Part shown: positions 9,773 to 18,511 of the stretch, piece after piece
Layout of the letters: every line of letters starts with the position of its first letter
Position numbering within the stretch: position 1 is the first letter of the stretch
From: Dyadobacter fermentans DSM 18053
GTDB taxonomy: Bacteria; Bacteroidota; Bacteroidia; Cytophagales; Spirosomataceae
Assembly (NCBI RefSeq): GCF_000023125.1
Contig: NC_013037.1
Coordinates: 5,682,501 to 5,746,500 of the forward strand
DNA: 64,000 nucleotides
Direction: 5' to 3'
Notes under the pieces: model-generated
Database searches by the model: none
Told to the model about the DNA's origin: nothing
What the model saw: the letters and a program-made list of their open reading frames with translations, nothing else
Translations under genes and position numbers: made by a program

Positions 9773-11485
9773 ATGGCAAATTTTAATATTGATAGTAAAA
9801 AAGCCCGCACTTACGATGCCATTGTGATTGGCTCGGGGATCAGCGGCGGTTGGTCGGCTAAGGAGCTGACCGAAAGAGGACTGAAAACCCTCGTACTCGA
9901 ACGCGGCCGGGACGTGCAGCACATCAAGGATTACCCTACCACGAACATGATGCCGTGGGAGTTTGAGCACCGCGAGCGCCTTCCCAAGGAAATCGCCGAT
10001 GCGAACCCGATTGCGGCTCGCTGCTATAACTTCAAGGAATCGTCGATGCACTTCTTCGCGAAGGATAATGAGCATCCGTACATTCAGGAAAAGCCTTTCG
10101 ACTGGCTTCGCGGTTACCAGGTAGGCGGCAAGTCGCTGCTTTGGGCGCGGCAAACGCAGCGTTGGAGTAAGTACGATTTCGAAGGCCCCGCGCGTGACCA
10201 ATTCGCCGTGGAATGGCCGATCGGGTACGACGACATTGCGCCCTGGTACAGCCACGTGGAGAAATTCGCGGGCATTACCGGCAACAAGGACGGTATCGAC
10301 GCATTGCCGGATGGCGAGTTCCTCCCGCCGCACGAGCTCAACTGCGTGGAGAAATATTTCAAAGAGCAGGTTTCGAAGCAATACAAGGACCGCCACATTA
10401 TCATCGGGCGTGCCGCACATATCACCGAGCCGCAGCAGATCCACCTGGATCAGGGCCGCGCCAAATGCCAGCATCGCACCATTTGCGAGCGCGGATGCCC
10501 GTTTGGAGGCTATTTCAGCAGCAATTCCTCCACAATCCCCTGGGCAGCCAAAACGGGCAATATGACGCTCCGCCCGCATTCGGTGGTGCATTCGATTATT
10601 TACGACGACAAAAAGCAGAAAGCCTCGGGCGTGCGCGTGATCGATGCGAACACGAAGCAGATGATCGAGTTTTATGCAGACATTATTTTCCTGAACGCCG
10701 CCGCGCTGAACTCCAACCTCGTGCTGCTGAACTCCACGTCGAGCCGCTTCCCGAACGGCCTCGGCAACGACAGTGGCCTGCTGGGTAAATACATTGCATT
10801 CCATAACTACCGCGCTACGGTGTCGGGCCAGTACGAAGGCTTCCTCGATTCGACGACGGACGGCAAGCGCCCGAACGGAGGCTATATTCCGCGTTTCAGG
10901 AATGTTTACAAGCAGGAAACCGACTTTTTGCGCGGATATGCGGCCGGTTTCAGTGCTTACCGCATGACGTCCAACGACCGCGACGGCCTCGGCGAATCGC
11001 TGAAAGCAGGTTTGCACGAAACGAAGTATGGCAACTGGGGCGTAGGTTCGCACATGATGGGCGAAACGATCCCGAAAGAGAGCAACTATGTGGCCCTCGA
11101 TCAAAATGAAAAAGATCCGTTTGGAATGCCCAAACTGAGAATCTCGGTCGATTACGACGATAACGACGAGAAGATGATCAAGGATTATATGGAGCAGGTG
11201 AGCGAGATGTTCACCAAAGCGGGCTTCACCAATGTGAGAACAAACGACAACCACCGTAATCCAGGCAACGATATCCACGAAATGGGCGGCGTGCGCATGG
11301 GGAAAGACCCCAAAACGTCGTTGCTCAACAAATGGAACCAGCTGCATCATTGCAAAAACGTGTTTGTAACCGACGGCGCGAGCATGACTTCCACCGCTAC
11401 ACAAAATCCTTCACTGACTTATATGGCCCTCTCGGCCCGGGCCGTGGACTATGCGGTAAAACAACGCAAAGCGAAGAATTTGTAA
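9773..11485 (+). CDS. GMC-family flavoprotein oxidoreductase (gluconate-dehydrogenase-like large subunit)
   Basis: This is the FAD-containing catalytic subunit paired with the upstream subunit-3 gene; it probably oxidises a sugar or sugar alcohol in the periplasm as the folded partner of the Tat-exported small subunit. The FAD motif is AIVIGSGISGGWSAKEL near the N-terminus. A cysteine cluster, CQHRTICERGCPFGG, is typical of the gluconate dehydrogenase branch. The C-terminal GMC block has HEMGGVRMG and VTDGASMTSTATQNPSLT, with the conserved catalytic-region His/Asn. An in-frame ATG at 9746 overlaps the preceding stop by 4 bp (ATGA). I prefer 9773 (MANFNIDSKK, 570 residues) because the added nine residues look non-native, but either start is possible. 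The exact substrate is unknown. Confidence 0.9.
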   Translation: MANFNIDSKKARTYDAIVIGSGISGGWSAKELTERGLKTLVLERGRDVQHIKDYPTTNMMPWEFEHRERLPKEIADANPIAARCYNFKESSMHFFAKDNEHPYIQEKPFDWLRGYQVGGKSLLWARQTQRWSKYDFEGPARDQFAVEWPIGYDDIAPWYSHVEKFAGITGNKDGIDALPDGEFLPPHELNCVEKYFKEQVSKQYKDRHIIIGRAAHITEPQQIHLDQGRAKCQHRTICERGCPFGGYFSSNSSTIPWAAKTGNMTLRPHSVVHSIIYDDKKQKASGVRVIDANTKQMIEFYADIIFLNAAALNSNLVLLNSTSSRFPNGLGNDSGLLGKYIAFHNYRATVSGQYEGFLDSTTDGKRPNGGYIPRFRNVYKQETDFLRGYAAGFSAYRMTSNDRDGLGESLKAGLHETKYGNWGVGSHMMGETIPKESNYVALDQNEKDPFGMPKLRISVDYDDNDEKMIKDYMEQVSEMFTKAGFTNVRTNDNHRNPGNDIHEMGGVRMGKDPKTSLLNKWNQLHHCKNVFVTDGASMTSTATQNPSLTYMALSARAVDYAVKQRKAKNL

Positions 11486-11506
11486 CCAAAAATAACATAT
11501 AGTAAC

Positions 11507-11542
11507 AAAAAGGCTGTCATTCGCTGGAATGGCAGCCTTTTT
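11507..11542 (+). terminator. Rho-independent terminator after the GMC gene
   Basis: A 16-bp stem pairs 11507-11522 with 11527-11542 (one G-T pair) around a 4-nt GCTG loop. Its 3' arm ends in a T5 run. It sits 21 bp after the GMC stop and should end the region 1 transcript. Confidence 0.85.
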
Positions 11543-11661
11543 AGTTTTCGGGCTGTAAGTGTCAATTTAGCACTTAAAAAAGTTTTAGTTTTTTTAAAAC
11601 AAGGGTAAGGGATTTTAAATGCAAGAAAGTCTTTTAATTATTACATACGAACGGATACTCA

Positions 11662-12327
11662 ATGCACGATCCTTTGCTCAACCCGGAACCGAAGCGCCCA
11701 GGGCCATTTGTGTCACCCGCACACGATGGCAAGGCCGCCGTAAGCGAAATTGATTCTGCGACCTTTCTGAAATCGGCTTTTGAACAAAATCCGGGAAAGG
11801 GCCTGGAATTGTTGTTTAAGCGGTACTATAACCCGCTTTGCAGCCATGCGGTGCGATTTGTGTATTCCAAACAGATTGCCGAAGACCTGGTAAGCGAGGT
11901 GTTCTTCCAGTTTTACCGGACGAAGGCTTATGAGAATATCACCACATCGTACACCAGCTATTTGTTCCGTTCCGTGCGCAACGAATGCTATACGTATATG
12001 CGCAGAGAGTTCGGGAAGACGGATTCGCTCGAAATGAACGAGGAGCATTCGATTTCGACCTACCATCAGCAGCCTGATGCCGAAATCCATTACAACAACC
12101 TTTTCCTGAAAGTAAACGAAGTGATCGCGCGGCTCCCGATGCAATGCCAGAAGGTGTTCCTGCTCAGCCGTTTCGAGAACAAAAAATACCACGAGATCGC
12201 GGATGAGCTGCACATTTCGCCCAAAACCGTGGAAGTGCACATTTCCAAGGCTTTGAAACACCTTCGCCTGGCATTGAACGGCGAATGGATGCTCCCGCTG
12301 TGCCTCACCATTTTGAATTCCCTCTAG
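11662..12327 (+). CDS. ECF-type RNA polymerase sigma factor
   Basis: This 221-residue protein is an extracytoplasmic-function sigma factor of the FecI-like Bacteroidota type. Region 2 is visible as LLFKRYYNPLCSHAVRF and AEDLVSEVFFQFY (about residues 50-90). Region 4 is ARLPMQCQKVFLLSRFENKK followed by the helix-turn-helix YHEIADELHISPKTVEVHIS (about residues 155-200). The next gene, 43 bp downstream, is a FecR-like anti-sigma factor, followed by an STN-domain SusC receptor. By analogy with Fec and Bacteroides systems, ligand binding at the receptor should release this sigma to transcribe the receptor genes. The first 30 residues are poorly conserved, so a later start is possible. Confidence 0.92.
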   Translation: MHDPLLNPEPKRPGPFVSPAHDGKAAVSEIDSATFLKSAFEQNPGKGLELLFKRYYNPLCSHAVRFVYSKQIAEDLVSEVFFQFYRTKAYENITTSYTSYLFRSVRNECYTYMRREFGKTDSLEMNEEHSISTYHQQPDAEIHYNNLFLKVNEVIARLPMQCQKVFLLSRFENKKYHEIADELHISPKTVEVHISKALKHLRLALNGEWMLPLCLTILNSL

Positions 12328-12370
12328 AAATCCTGCACGCAGGCTCGTCAACGTTGTAAACCGAACAAAA

Positions 12371-13390
12371 ATGGAAAGAACTATATCGAAGTATACGCTT
12401 TTCGAGTACCTGGCCGGACGCGCCAATCCGCTCGAAAGGCAACTCGTGGAAGATTGGATCGTCCAGAAGCAGAATTCCGACACGTTTCATCAATGGCTGC
12501 TGGAATATGAAACGAAATCGCCGCAATTCGTTCCCGACCGGGACGCGGCGCTGGCCAACCTGCTCCACCGGATCGACTCTACCCTGGATGAGGTAACCGC
12601 CGAAGAAGGGGAGGACGAAGCCGACGAGGCAGACCGGCAACCCTCGTGGATCGCGCGCCGCAGTAATCGTTTCTGGCTTGTAGCAGCATCTGTAACCGCG
12701 CTGGTGAGCTGCGGGTGGTGGTTTCGCGAGCCATTGCAGTACAAAACGTATCAAACAGCCTACGGCCAGACTACCGACGTGTACCTCGAAGATGGAAGCC
12801 GAGTAGCATTGAACTCGAATTCCAGGCTGCAAGTGCCCCGACTGGGTTTCTGGGGCGATGTGCGGACGGTCGCATTGGAGGGTGAGGCCGAGTTTTCGGT
12901 GAGCCATACCATTGACAACAAGCGGTTTGTGGTGCGAACGTCCGAAAAATTCCAGGTAGAAGTGCTCGGCACCACATTCTCGGTGTTTGCCCGGCAAAGG
13001 GGTACGAAAGTAGCATTGAAGTCCGGCAGCGTGCGCATTGATTACTCACAAAACGACCAGCGCAGGGAGGTGATGATGGAGCCCGGCGACCTCGCGATCC
13101 TGGATCAGGAAGGGGCGGTGCAGCTCGAAAAACAGCAGGATGTCAAAGCATTCGCTCCGTGGACGGAGCAGCGCTATGTGTTCAACGGAACACCGGTGAA
13201 GGAGATACTGGCGATGATCGAAGAGAATTTCGGGCAAAAAGTGAGCCTTTCCGATTCGAATATCGCCCAGCGGTCTATCACCGGCAATTTCAAGACCAGA
13301 AACGCGGAGGAGCTTTTGAAAACGGTCTCGGAGGTGCTTGATCTCAGGGTCGAGCAAAACGGCGCTTCAATTCTTTTAACGAACCATTAA
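12371..13390 (+). CDS. FecR-family anti-sigma factor
   Basis: This 339-residue protein spans the inner membrane once. A cytoplasmic N-terminal part (about residues 1-98) contains the acidic stretch EEGEDEADEADR. One transmembrane helix (FWLVAASVTALVSCGWWF, about 101-118) follows. The periplasmic FecR domain has YGQTTDVYLEDGSRVALNSN and EGEAEFSVSH. The C-terminal end (VKEILAMIEENFGQKVSLSD) is the DUF4974-type STN-like module that contacts the receptor signalling domain. It lies between the ECF sigma gene and the STN-bearing SusC gene, so it most likely relays the receptor signal to the sigma factor. Confidence 0.92.
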   Translation: MERTISKYTLFEYLAGRANPLERQLVEDWIVQKQNSDTFHQWLLEYETKSPQFVPDRDAALANLLHRIDSTLDEVTAEEGEDEADEADRQPSWIARRSNRFWLVAASVTALVSCGWWFREPLQYKTYQTAYGQTTDVYLEDGSRVALNSNSRLQVPRLGFWGDVRTVALEGEAEFSVSHTIDNKRFVVRTSEKFQVEVLGTTFSVFARQRGTKVALKSGSVRIDYSQNDQRREVMMEPGDLAILDQEGAVQLEKQQDVKAFAPWTEQRYVFNGTPVKEILAMIEENFGQKVSLSDSNIAQRSITGNFKTRNAEELLKTVSEVLDLRVEQNGASILLTNH

Positions 13391-13410
13391 TTATTCCAAA
13401 CCATTTGATT

Positions 13411-16400
13411 ATGAATCTAACGCTATCAGCCAAGCAATGGGTGGCGATCGGGATTGTGTTGATGACGCAATCCTCGCGGGTCGTGCATTCACAGGTCATT
13501 GCCTTTGCGTCGGTGCCTTCCAGGCAGCATATGTCCATCGGGCAGGAAATGAAGCTCAAAAACGTGCTCCTCGATCTGCAAAGACATTACGGGGTGGAAA
13601 TTATCTTCGAAGACCGTCTGGTAGGTTCCGTCAATGTCGCTTCGAGCAACCTGGATTTTAACCAGCCAATTGAGAAAAACCTCGACCAGCTGCTGCGGCA
13701 GAACGGCCTGAAATATAAAAAGACCAGAAAGAATACATTCGTGATCACCGAGGGCAAAGGAAAGGAAGCCCTGCCGGGAAAGGATAACCGGGAAGAGGCG
13801 CTGGCGCTTCCCGAACAGGCGCTGAACCAGGAGAACCTGACGGCCCAGGCATCGGCGGGCCAGGAGGCGGTGGACCGGACGATCAAAGGGAATGTGACCG
13901 ATGAGGGCGGCGCTGGCCTCCCCGGCGTGAGCGTGGTGTTGAAAGGCACGCAGCGCGGTACATCCACCGGCGCATCCGGGGAATTCAGCCTCGAAATCCC
14001 CGATGGCGGACAGCCGGTGCTGGTTTTCAGTTTTGTGGGATACAAATCGCAGGAGGTGACGGTGGGAAACCAGTCGGCCGTGAATGTGACCATGGCGCCG
14101 GACGAGAATGCATTGGAAGAAGTGGTGGTGGTAGGTTATGGTACGGTTAAAAAGTCCGATCTGACGGGCGCGGTAGGGACCCTCAAAGCGGAAGTTTTGC
14201 AGGAACGCCCGGCGTCGTCCCTCAACCAGGGGCTTTCGGGCCGCATTACAGGCGTGAACGTGTCGTCCAACTCGGGCCGGCCGGGTGGGCGCGCGAACAT
14301 CCGCATTCGCGGGGCGAGCTCCATCAGCGTGTCCAACAACCCGCTTTACGTGATCGATGGCGTGATCCTGAATGCGGTTGACCTGCAAAACGGCAGTACG
14401 CCCATCGACTACCTCAACCCGAACGACATCGCGTCCATCGAGGTGTTGAAAGATGCTTCGTCAACGGCCATTTACGGTGCGCGCGGTGCAAACGGGGTAA
14501 TCCTCGTAACAACCAAACGCGGTACATCGGGCGGCGGAAAGGTGACTTACGACACTGATTTCAGCATTGGTGTGGCTCCCCGCAAGCTGCCTGTTTTGAA
14601 TTCGAGGGAATTTTTGCAGGTAGAAGAAACCCTTTATGCCAATGCAGCCAAATATGATCCCGTGGGCTGGGCTACCGGCACCAAATACACCGATCCCAAA
14701 CTGAAACGGACCAATCCGCTGCTTTTCGACTCGAACGGCAACCCGCTTTACGACACCGACTGGCAGAAAGAAGCTTTCCAGAAGGCATTTACTCAAAATC
14801 ACCAGCTGGGCTTTACCGGCGGCAACGAAAAAGGCAGCTTCGGGGCGTTCCTGAACTACCGCAACGAGGATGGTATCATCAAAGAATCGTGGCAAAAGCG
14901 CTTCTCAGGCCGTTTGGTGTTTGATTCCCAAATCAAAAGCTGGCTGAAAGTGGGCGGTACGCTGGGCTACACCGATCAGAACGAAAAGCAGATCGACCAG
15001 CTGGGCGGCGGTGGTATCACGGCCATGCGCCAGGTGCTGGAAGCGTTGCCGATCATCCCGGTGAAATATCCCGACGGAAGATGGGCCAGCAACCGCGATT
15101 ACCCGGGAATGGAAGGCGGCGACAGCCCGCTGCGCGTGGTGAATGAGCGCCTTTTTTACCTCAAAACACAAACCATGCTGGGGAATATGTATGCCAATAT
15201 CCGTCTTGCCGACGGTTTGGAACTGCGTTCGACGGTGGGTGCCAACGTGATCAACCAGCGTAACGACTATTTCGCGGCTGCCGGGTTGCAGTACATTACC
15301 AGCAATGGCGAGGCCTGGGTGATCAATAACCGCTATAATTCGTGGCAATTTGAAAACTACCTGACGTATTACAAAGACTTCGGCAAGATCCACTCGATCA
15401 ATGCGATGGTCGGTTTGTCGTGGCAGCACGTCGATCGTTTCGATAACCAGGCACGCGCCCAGAACTTTACGGACACTTATTTCCAATACAATAACCTCTC
15501 CGCGGGGGCCATCGCCATAGCACCGACTTCCCGCGCCGAAGCGTACGGTTTGAACTCTTACTTCGCCAGGATCAATTACAGCCTGATGAATAAATACCTC
15601 GTAACGTTTACAGGCCGTATGGATGGCTCGTCCAAGTTTGGTGATGCCAACCGGTATGCATTCTTCCCGTCGGCGGCAGTGGCCTGGCGTGTGAATGAGG
15701 AAGAGTTTCTCAAAAACTCGAACTCGATCTCCAACCTGAAAATCCGCGCGAGCTACGGTGCTACCGGTAACTCTGAAATCCCCGCCTACCGCGCGCTTGC
15801 CGGTATGGCCAGCTCGGATGTCATTTTTGGCGGCACGCGTAATATCGGTATCGGCGTAGGCCGGATGTCGAATGCGAACCTGCAATGGGAAAAAACACAG
15901 CAAGTGGATTTGGGGATTGAATTGGGATTGTTTCAGAACCGCGTGAGCTTCGAACTCGATCTCTACCGCCGCAAAGTGAATGAAATGTTGCTGGATGCGC
16001 CACTACCGTCGAGCAGCGGCTACACGAGCATTTTTACCAATATCGGCAGCATGGAAAACAAAGGGGTCGAATTCGCGGTGAACTCGACCAATATCAAAGC
16101 CGGGGACTTCTCTTGGAATACCACATTCAATATTTCCGTGAATAAAAACAAGGTGCTGGCGCTTTCGGGCGGCAGCGATATCTTCTCCGGCGCAACGGTA
16201 ATACGCGTAGGTGAGCCCGTCGGGTCGTTTTTCGGACGCGTGCACCAGGGAATCTGGTCTACTTCGGAAGCGGAGGAAGCCAAAAAATACAACATGCTGC
16301 CCGGTGACGTGAAGTACGCAGACCTGAACAAGGACGGCGCGATCAACGACAACGACCGTGCGATCATCGGTAAAGGTATTCCCGACGGCTTCGGTACGTT

Positions 16401-16878
16401 CCTGAACACATTCAGCTACAAGCAATGGTCGCTGACCGTCGATTTGCAATACATGTACGGCAATGACGTGCTCGACAGAAGTATCCACTCCGCGGAGGAC
16501 CGCCAGGGTATCGCTAACAGCTACAAAACAGTGCTGAATGCATGGACGGAAACCAACCAGAACACGCCGATTGCACAGGTACGCCCGATTAACGCCTACT
16601 ACACGACCAACAACGACAGCCACAAGGTAACCGACGCTTCGTTTATCCGCGGCCGTAACCTTCTGTTGGCCTACGTGTTCCCGACCAATGTGGTTTCGAA
16701 GTTGAAGCTGGACCGTCTGAGAGCTTATGCTTCCATTCAGAACTTCTTCGTGGCGACCAAGTACAAAGGCTATGACCCGGAAGTGTCCAACTCCTCATCG
16801 CCTTTCGACCAGGGATTGGGTTTGTATGACTATCCAAAACCAAGAGTATTTATGCTCGGCTTGAATATCGGTTTATAA
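13411..16878 (+). CDS. SusC-like TonB-dependent receptor with N-terminal STN signalling domain
   Basis: This 1155-residue outer-membrane transporter also acts as a signal sensor. Domains in order are: signal peptide (about 1-28); STN domain (about 48-110; LLDLQRHYGVEIIFEDR to KNTFVITEG), which contacts the FecR protein; a carboxypeptidase-like Ig domain starting near IKGNVTDEGGAGLPGVSVVL; the plug (EEVVVVGYGTVKKSDLTGAV, then [20 protein letters not shown]); and a 22-strand-type barrel ending VFMLGLNIGL. An in-frame TTG at 13405 exists, but the ATG at 13411 gives the better signal peptide. SusD follows after 27 bp. Sigma, anti-sigma and receptor form a complete trans-envelope regulatory unit. 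The imported substrate is unknown. Confidence 0.94.
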   Translation: MNLTLSAKQWVAIGIVLMTQSSRVVHSQVIAFASVPSRQHMSIGQEMKLKNVLLDLQRHYGVEIIFEDRLVGSVNVASSNLDFNQPIEKNLDQLLRQNGLKYKKTRKNTFVITEGKGKEALPGKDNREEALALPEQALNQENLTAQASAGQEAVDRTIKGNVTDEGGAGLPGVSVVLKGTQRGTSTGASGEFSLEIPDGGQPVLVFSFVGYKSQEVTVGNQSAVNVTMAPDENALEEVVVVGYGTVKKSDLTGAVGTLKAEVLQERPASSLNQGLSGRITGVNVSSNSGRPGGRANIRIRGASSISVSNNPLYVIDGVILNAVDLQNGSTPIDYLNPNDIASIEVLKDASSTAIYGARGANGVILVTTKRGTSGGGKVTYDTDFSIGVAPRKLPVLNSREFLQVEETLYANAAKYDPVGWATGTKYTDPKLKRTNPLLFDSNGNPLYDTDWQKEAFQKAFTQNHQLGFTGGNEKGSFGAFLNYRNEDGIIKESWQKRFSGRLVFDSQIKSWLKVGGTLGYTDQNEKQIDQLGGGGITAMRQVLEALPIIPVKYPDGRWASNRDYPGMEGGDSPLRVVNERLFYLKTQTMLGNMYANIRLADGLELRSTVGANVINQRNDYFAAAGLQYITSNGEAWVINNRYNSWQFENYLTYYKDFGKIHSINAMVGLSWQHVDRFDNQARAQNFTDTYFQYNNLSAGAIAIAPTSRAEAYGLNSYFARINYSLMNKYLVTFTGRMDGSSKFGDANRYAFFPSAAVAWRVNEEEFLKNSNSISNLKIRASYGATGNSEIPAYRALAGMASSDVIFGGTRNIGIGVGRMSNANLQWEKTQQVDLGIELGLFQNRVSFELDLYRRKVNEMLLDAPLPSSSGYTSIFTNIGSMENKGVEFAVNSTNIKAGDFSWNTTFNISVNKNKVLALSGGSDIFSGATVIRVGEPVGSFFGRVHQGIWSTSEAEEAKKYNMLPGDVKYADLNKDGAINDNDRAIIGKGIPDGFGTFLNTFSYKQWSLTVDLQYMYGNDVLDRSIHSAEDRQGIANSYKTVLNAWTETNQNTPIAQVRPINAYYTTNNDSHKVTDASFIRGRNLLLAYVFPTNVVSKLKLDRLRAYASIQNFFVATKYKGYDPEVSNSSSPFDQGLGLYDYPKPRVFMLGLNIGL

Positions 16879-16905
16879 CAATATTGACTCTTACCGACGG
16901 CAACA

Positions 16906-18405
16906 ATGACAATCCTATCAAAAAAAATCGGCCTGCTCGCGATATTGAGCTTATTTGGGGCAACCAGTTGCTCCGACTTCCTGGACGAGTCCGACCCCAG
17001 TAACTTCACCGAAGAAAACTACTTTACGCAGCCTGCGCACGCGAGAAGTTCGGTGAACGCCATTTATACACCCCTGCGCGAACCGATGGTGGGCAGTTTC
17101 AACGGGTCGGCGTGGATGATGCCCGAGTTTGCAACGGGCCTGGCCAATACCGACCTTGGTCAGGCTGTGAACAGTTATTTTATCAAGGACCTGCGGAACA
17201 CTTCCGACAATACTTACGGACAAACCTACTGGACCCAATACTATAAGGGAATCGCCGGTGCCAACCTGTCGATAGCCAGGATTCCGGGCATTACGATGGA
17301 TGCCGCCGAAATGAAGCGGGTGCTTGGCGAGGCTTATTTCCTTCGCGCATTTTACTACTTCCAACTGGTGCAGATGTTCGGCAACATTCCGCTGATCACC
17401 GAGCCTGTAAACCTGCAATCGGAGCAGCTGCGTCCGGATGCGGCTACGCCGGAGGCGATTTATAACCAGATCGTCGAAGACTTGAAAACTGCCGAAGCAT
17501 CGGGCTTGCCCATGACCGAAAACAGTGGAAAAGTAACCCTCGGAGCGGTGAAATCGCTGCTGGCGAAGGTGTATCTCACCATGGCCGGTTATCCATTGCA
17601 AAAAGGCGCGGCCTACTACGATCTGGCGGCGAAAAAAGCGGAAGAAGTGATCGATTCCAAGCAGTTTAAGCTGTTTGCGAGCTACGACGACCTTCACAAC
17701 CCCGCGAAAAAGAACATCGAGGAAAACATTTTCATGATCCAGTATAAAACCGGATTGATTGCTTCGAACTGGCAGGTTTCCATTATTCCCTACAACAAAA
17801 ATATTTCGGCCTATTCCGATGAAACAGGCGGGATTTACGCCACGGGCGATTTTGTGAAGTCTTACGATGCCAACGACCTGCGCATTAAGGAAAAGCAATT
17901 TTTCTTTACAAAATTCACCAACGAGTCCGATCGTAACAAGGAGGTGGATCTGGGAGGCTATTTTATCTACAAACACTTTGATAATGTGGCACAAACCAGC
18001 TCCGCAAACAGCGACCTGAACTGGCCGATCCTGCGCTATGCCGATGTGCTGCTCATGTACGCGGAGGCATCCAATGAGGTATCGGGACCGTCGGCGAAGG
18101 CCTACGAGGCCGTGAACGCGATCCGCACCCGCGCGCAGCTGCCTGCATTGGCCGGGCTCACAAAGGATACGTTCCGCGAGGCAGTTTGGAAAGAACGCTG
18201 GCATGAGCTGTGCTTCGAGAACATCACCTGGTTCGACATGGCGCGCCTGCGGAAAGCATTCAATGTGAAGACGAAAAAGTTTGAAAATTACGTAGGTCAC
18301 AAGTTTTCATACGGCCCGGAACTGACCGAGCGCGAACTACTCTTCCCGATCCCGACCGCCGAAATACGTAATAACACCAAACTGAACCAGAACAAAGGGT
18401 ATTAG
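16906..18405 (+). CDS. SusD/RagB-family surface lipoprotein
   Basis: This is the partner lipoprotein of the STN-domain SusC. It has 499 residues. The signal peptide ends in the lipobox ATSC with the acceptor cysteine near residue 23. The segment ENYFTQPAHARSSVNAIY and the helical repeat LGEAYFLRAFYYFQLVQMFG are diagnostic. The C-terminal KERWHELCFENITWFDMARL and final NQNKGY fit the family. It is the last gene of the sigma/anti-sigma/SusCD unit, and a strong hairpin follows 50 bp later. Confidence 0.95.
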   Translation: MTILSKKIGLLAILSLFGATSCSDFLDESDPSNFTEENYFTQPAHARSSVNAIYTPLREPMVGSFNGSAWMMPEFATGLANTDLGQAVNSYFIKDLRNTSDNTYGQTYWTQYYKGIAGANLSIARIPGITMDAAEMKRVLGEAYFLRAFYYFQLVQMFGNIPLITEPVNLQSEQLRPDAATPEAIYNQIVEDLKTAEASGLPMTENSGKVTLGAVKSLLAKVYLTMAGYPLQKGAAYYDLAAKKAEEVIDSKQFKLFASYDDLHNPAKKNIEENIFMIQYKTGLIASNWQVSIIPYNKNISAYSDETGGIYATGDFVKSYDANDLRIKEKQFFFTKFTNESDRNKEVDLGGYFIYKHFDNVAQTSSANSDLNWPILRYADVLLMYAEASNEVSGPSAKAYEAVNAIRTRAQLPALAGLTKDTFREAVWKERWHELCFENITWFDMARLRKAFNVKTKKFENYVGHKFSYGPELTERELLFPIPTAEIRNNTKLNQNKGY

Positions 18406-18455
18406 CAGAACAGGTTAATCATTAAACTTAGTCAGTTTAATAGTAGATAGTAATG

Positions 18456-18487
18456 AATAAGCCGCCGGAGTTTTCCGGCGGCTTATT
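18456..18487. terminator. Bidirectional terminator between convergent operons
   Basis: A perfect 14-bp stem (18456-18469 with 18474-18487) around a GTTT loop has AATAA on one flank and TTATT on the other. It lies between the + strand SusD stop and the - strand phytase stop and can serve both. Confidence 0.85.
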
Positions 18488-18511
18488 TGCTTGTAAGCTG
18501 TTTTCGGGAGG

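Noticed and set aside
9716..11404. 562-residue - strand open frame
   Set aside because: It is fully antisense to the GMC gene, which has clear family motifs; the antisense protein has none and reflects GC-rich codon use.
16951..18300. 449-residue - strand open frame
   Set aside because: It is antisense to a clear SusD gene, with no signal peptide or recognisable motif.
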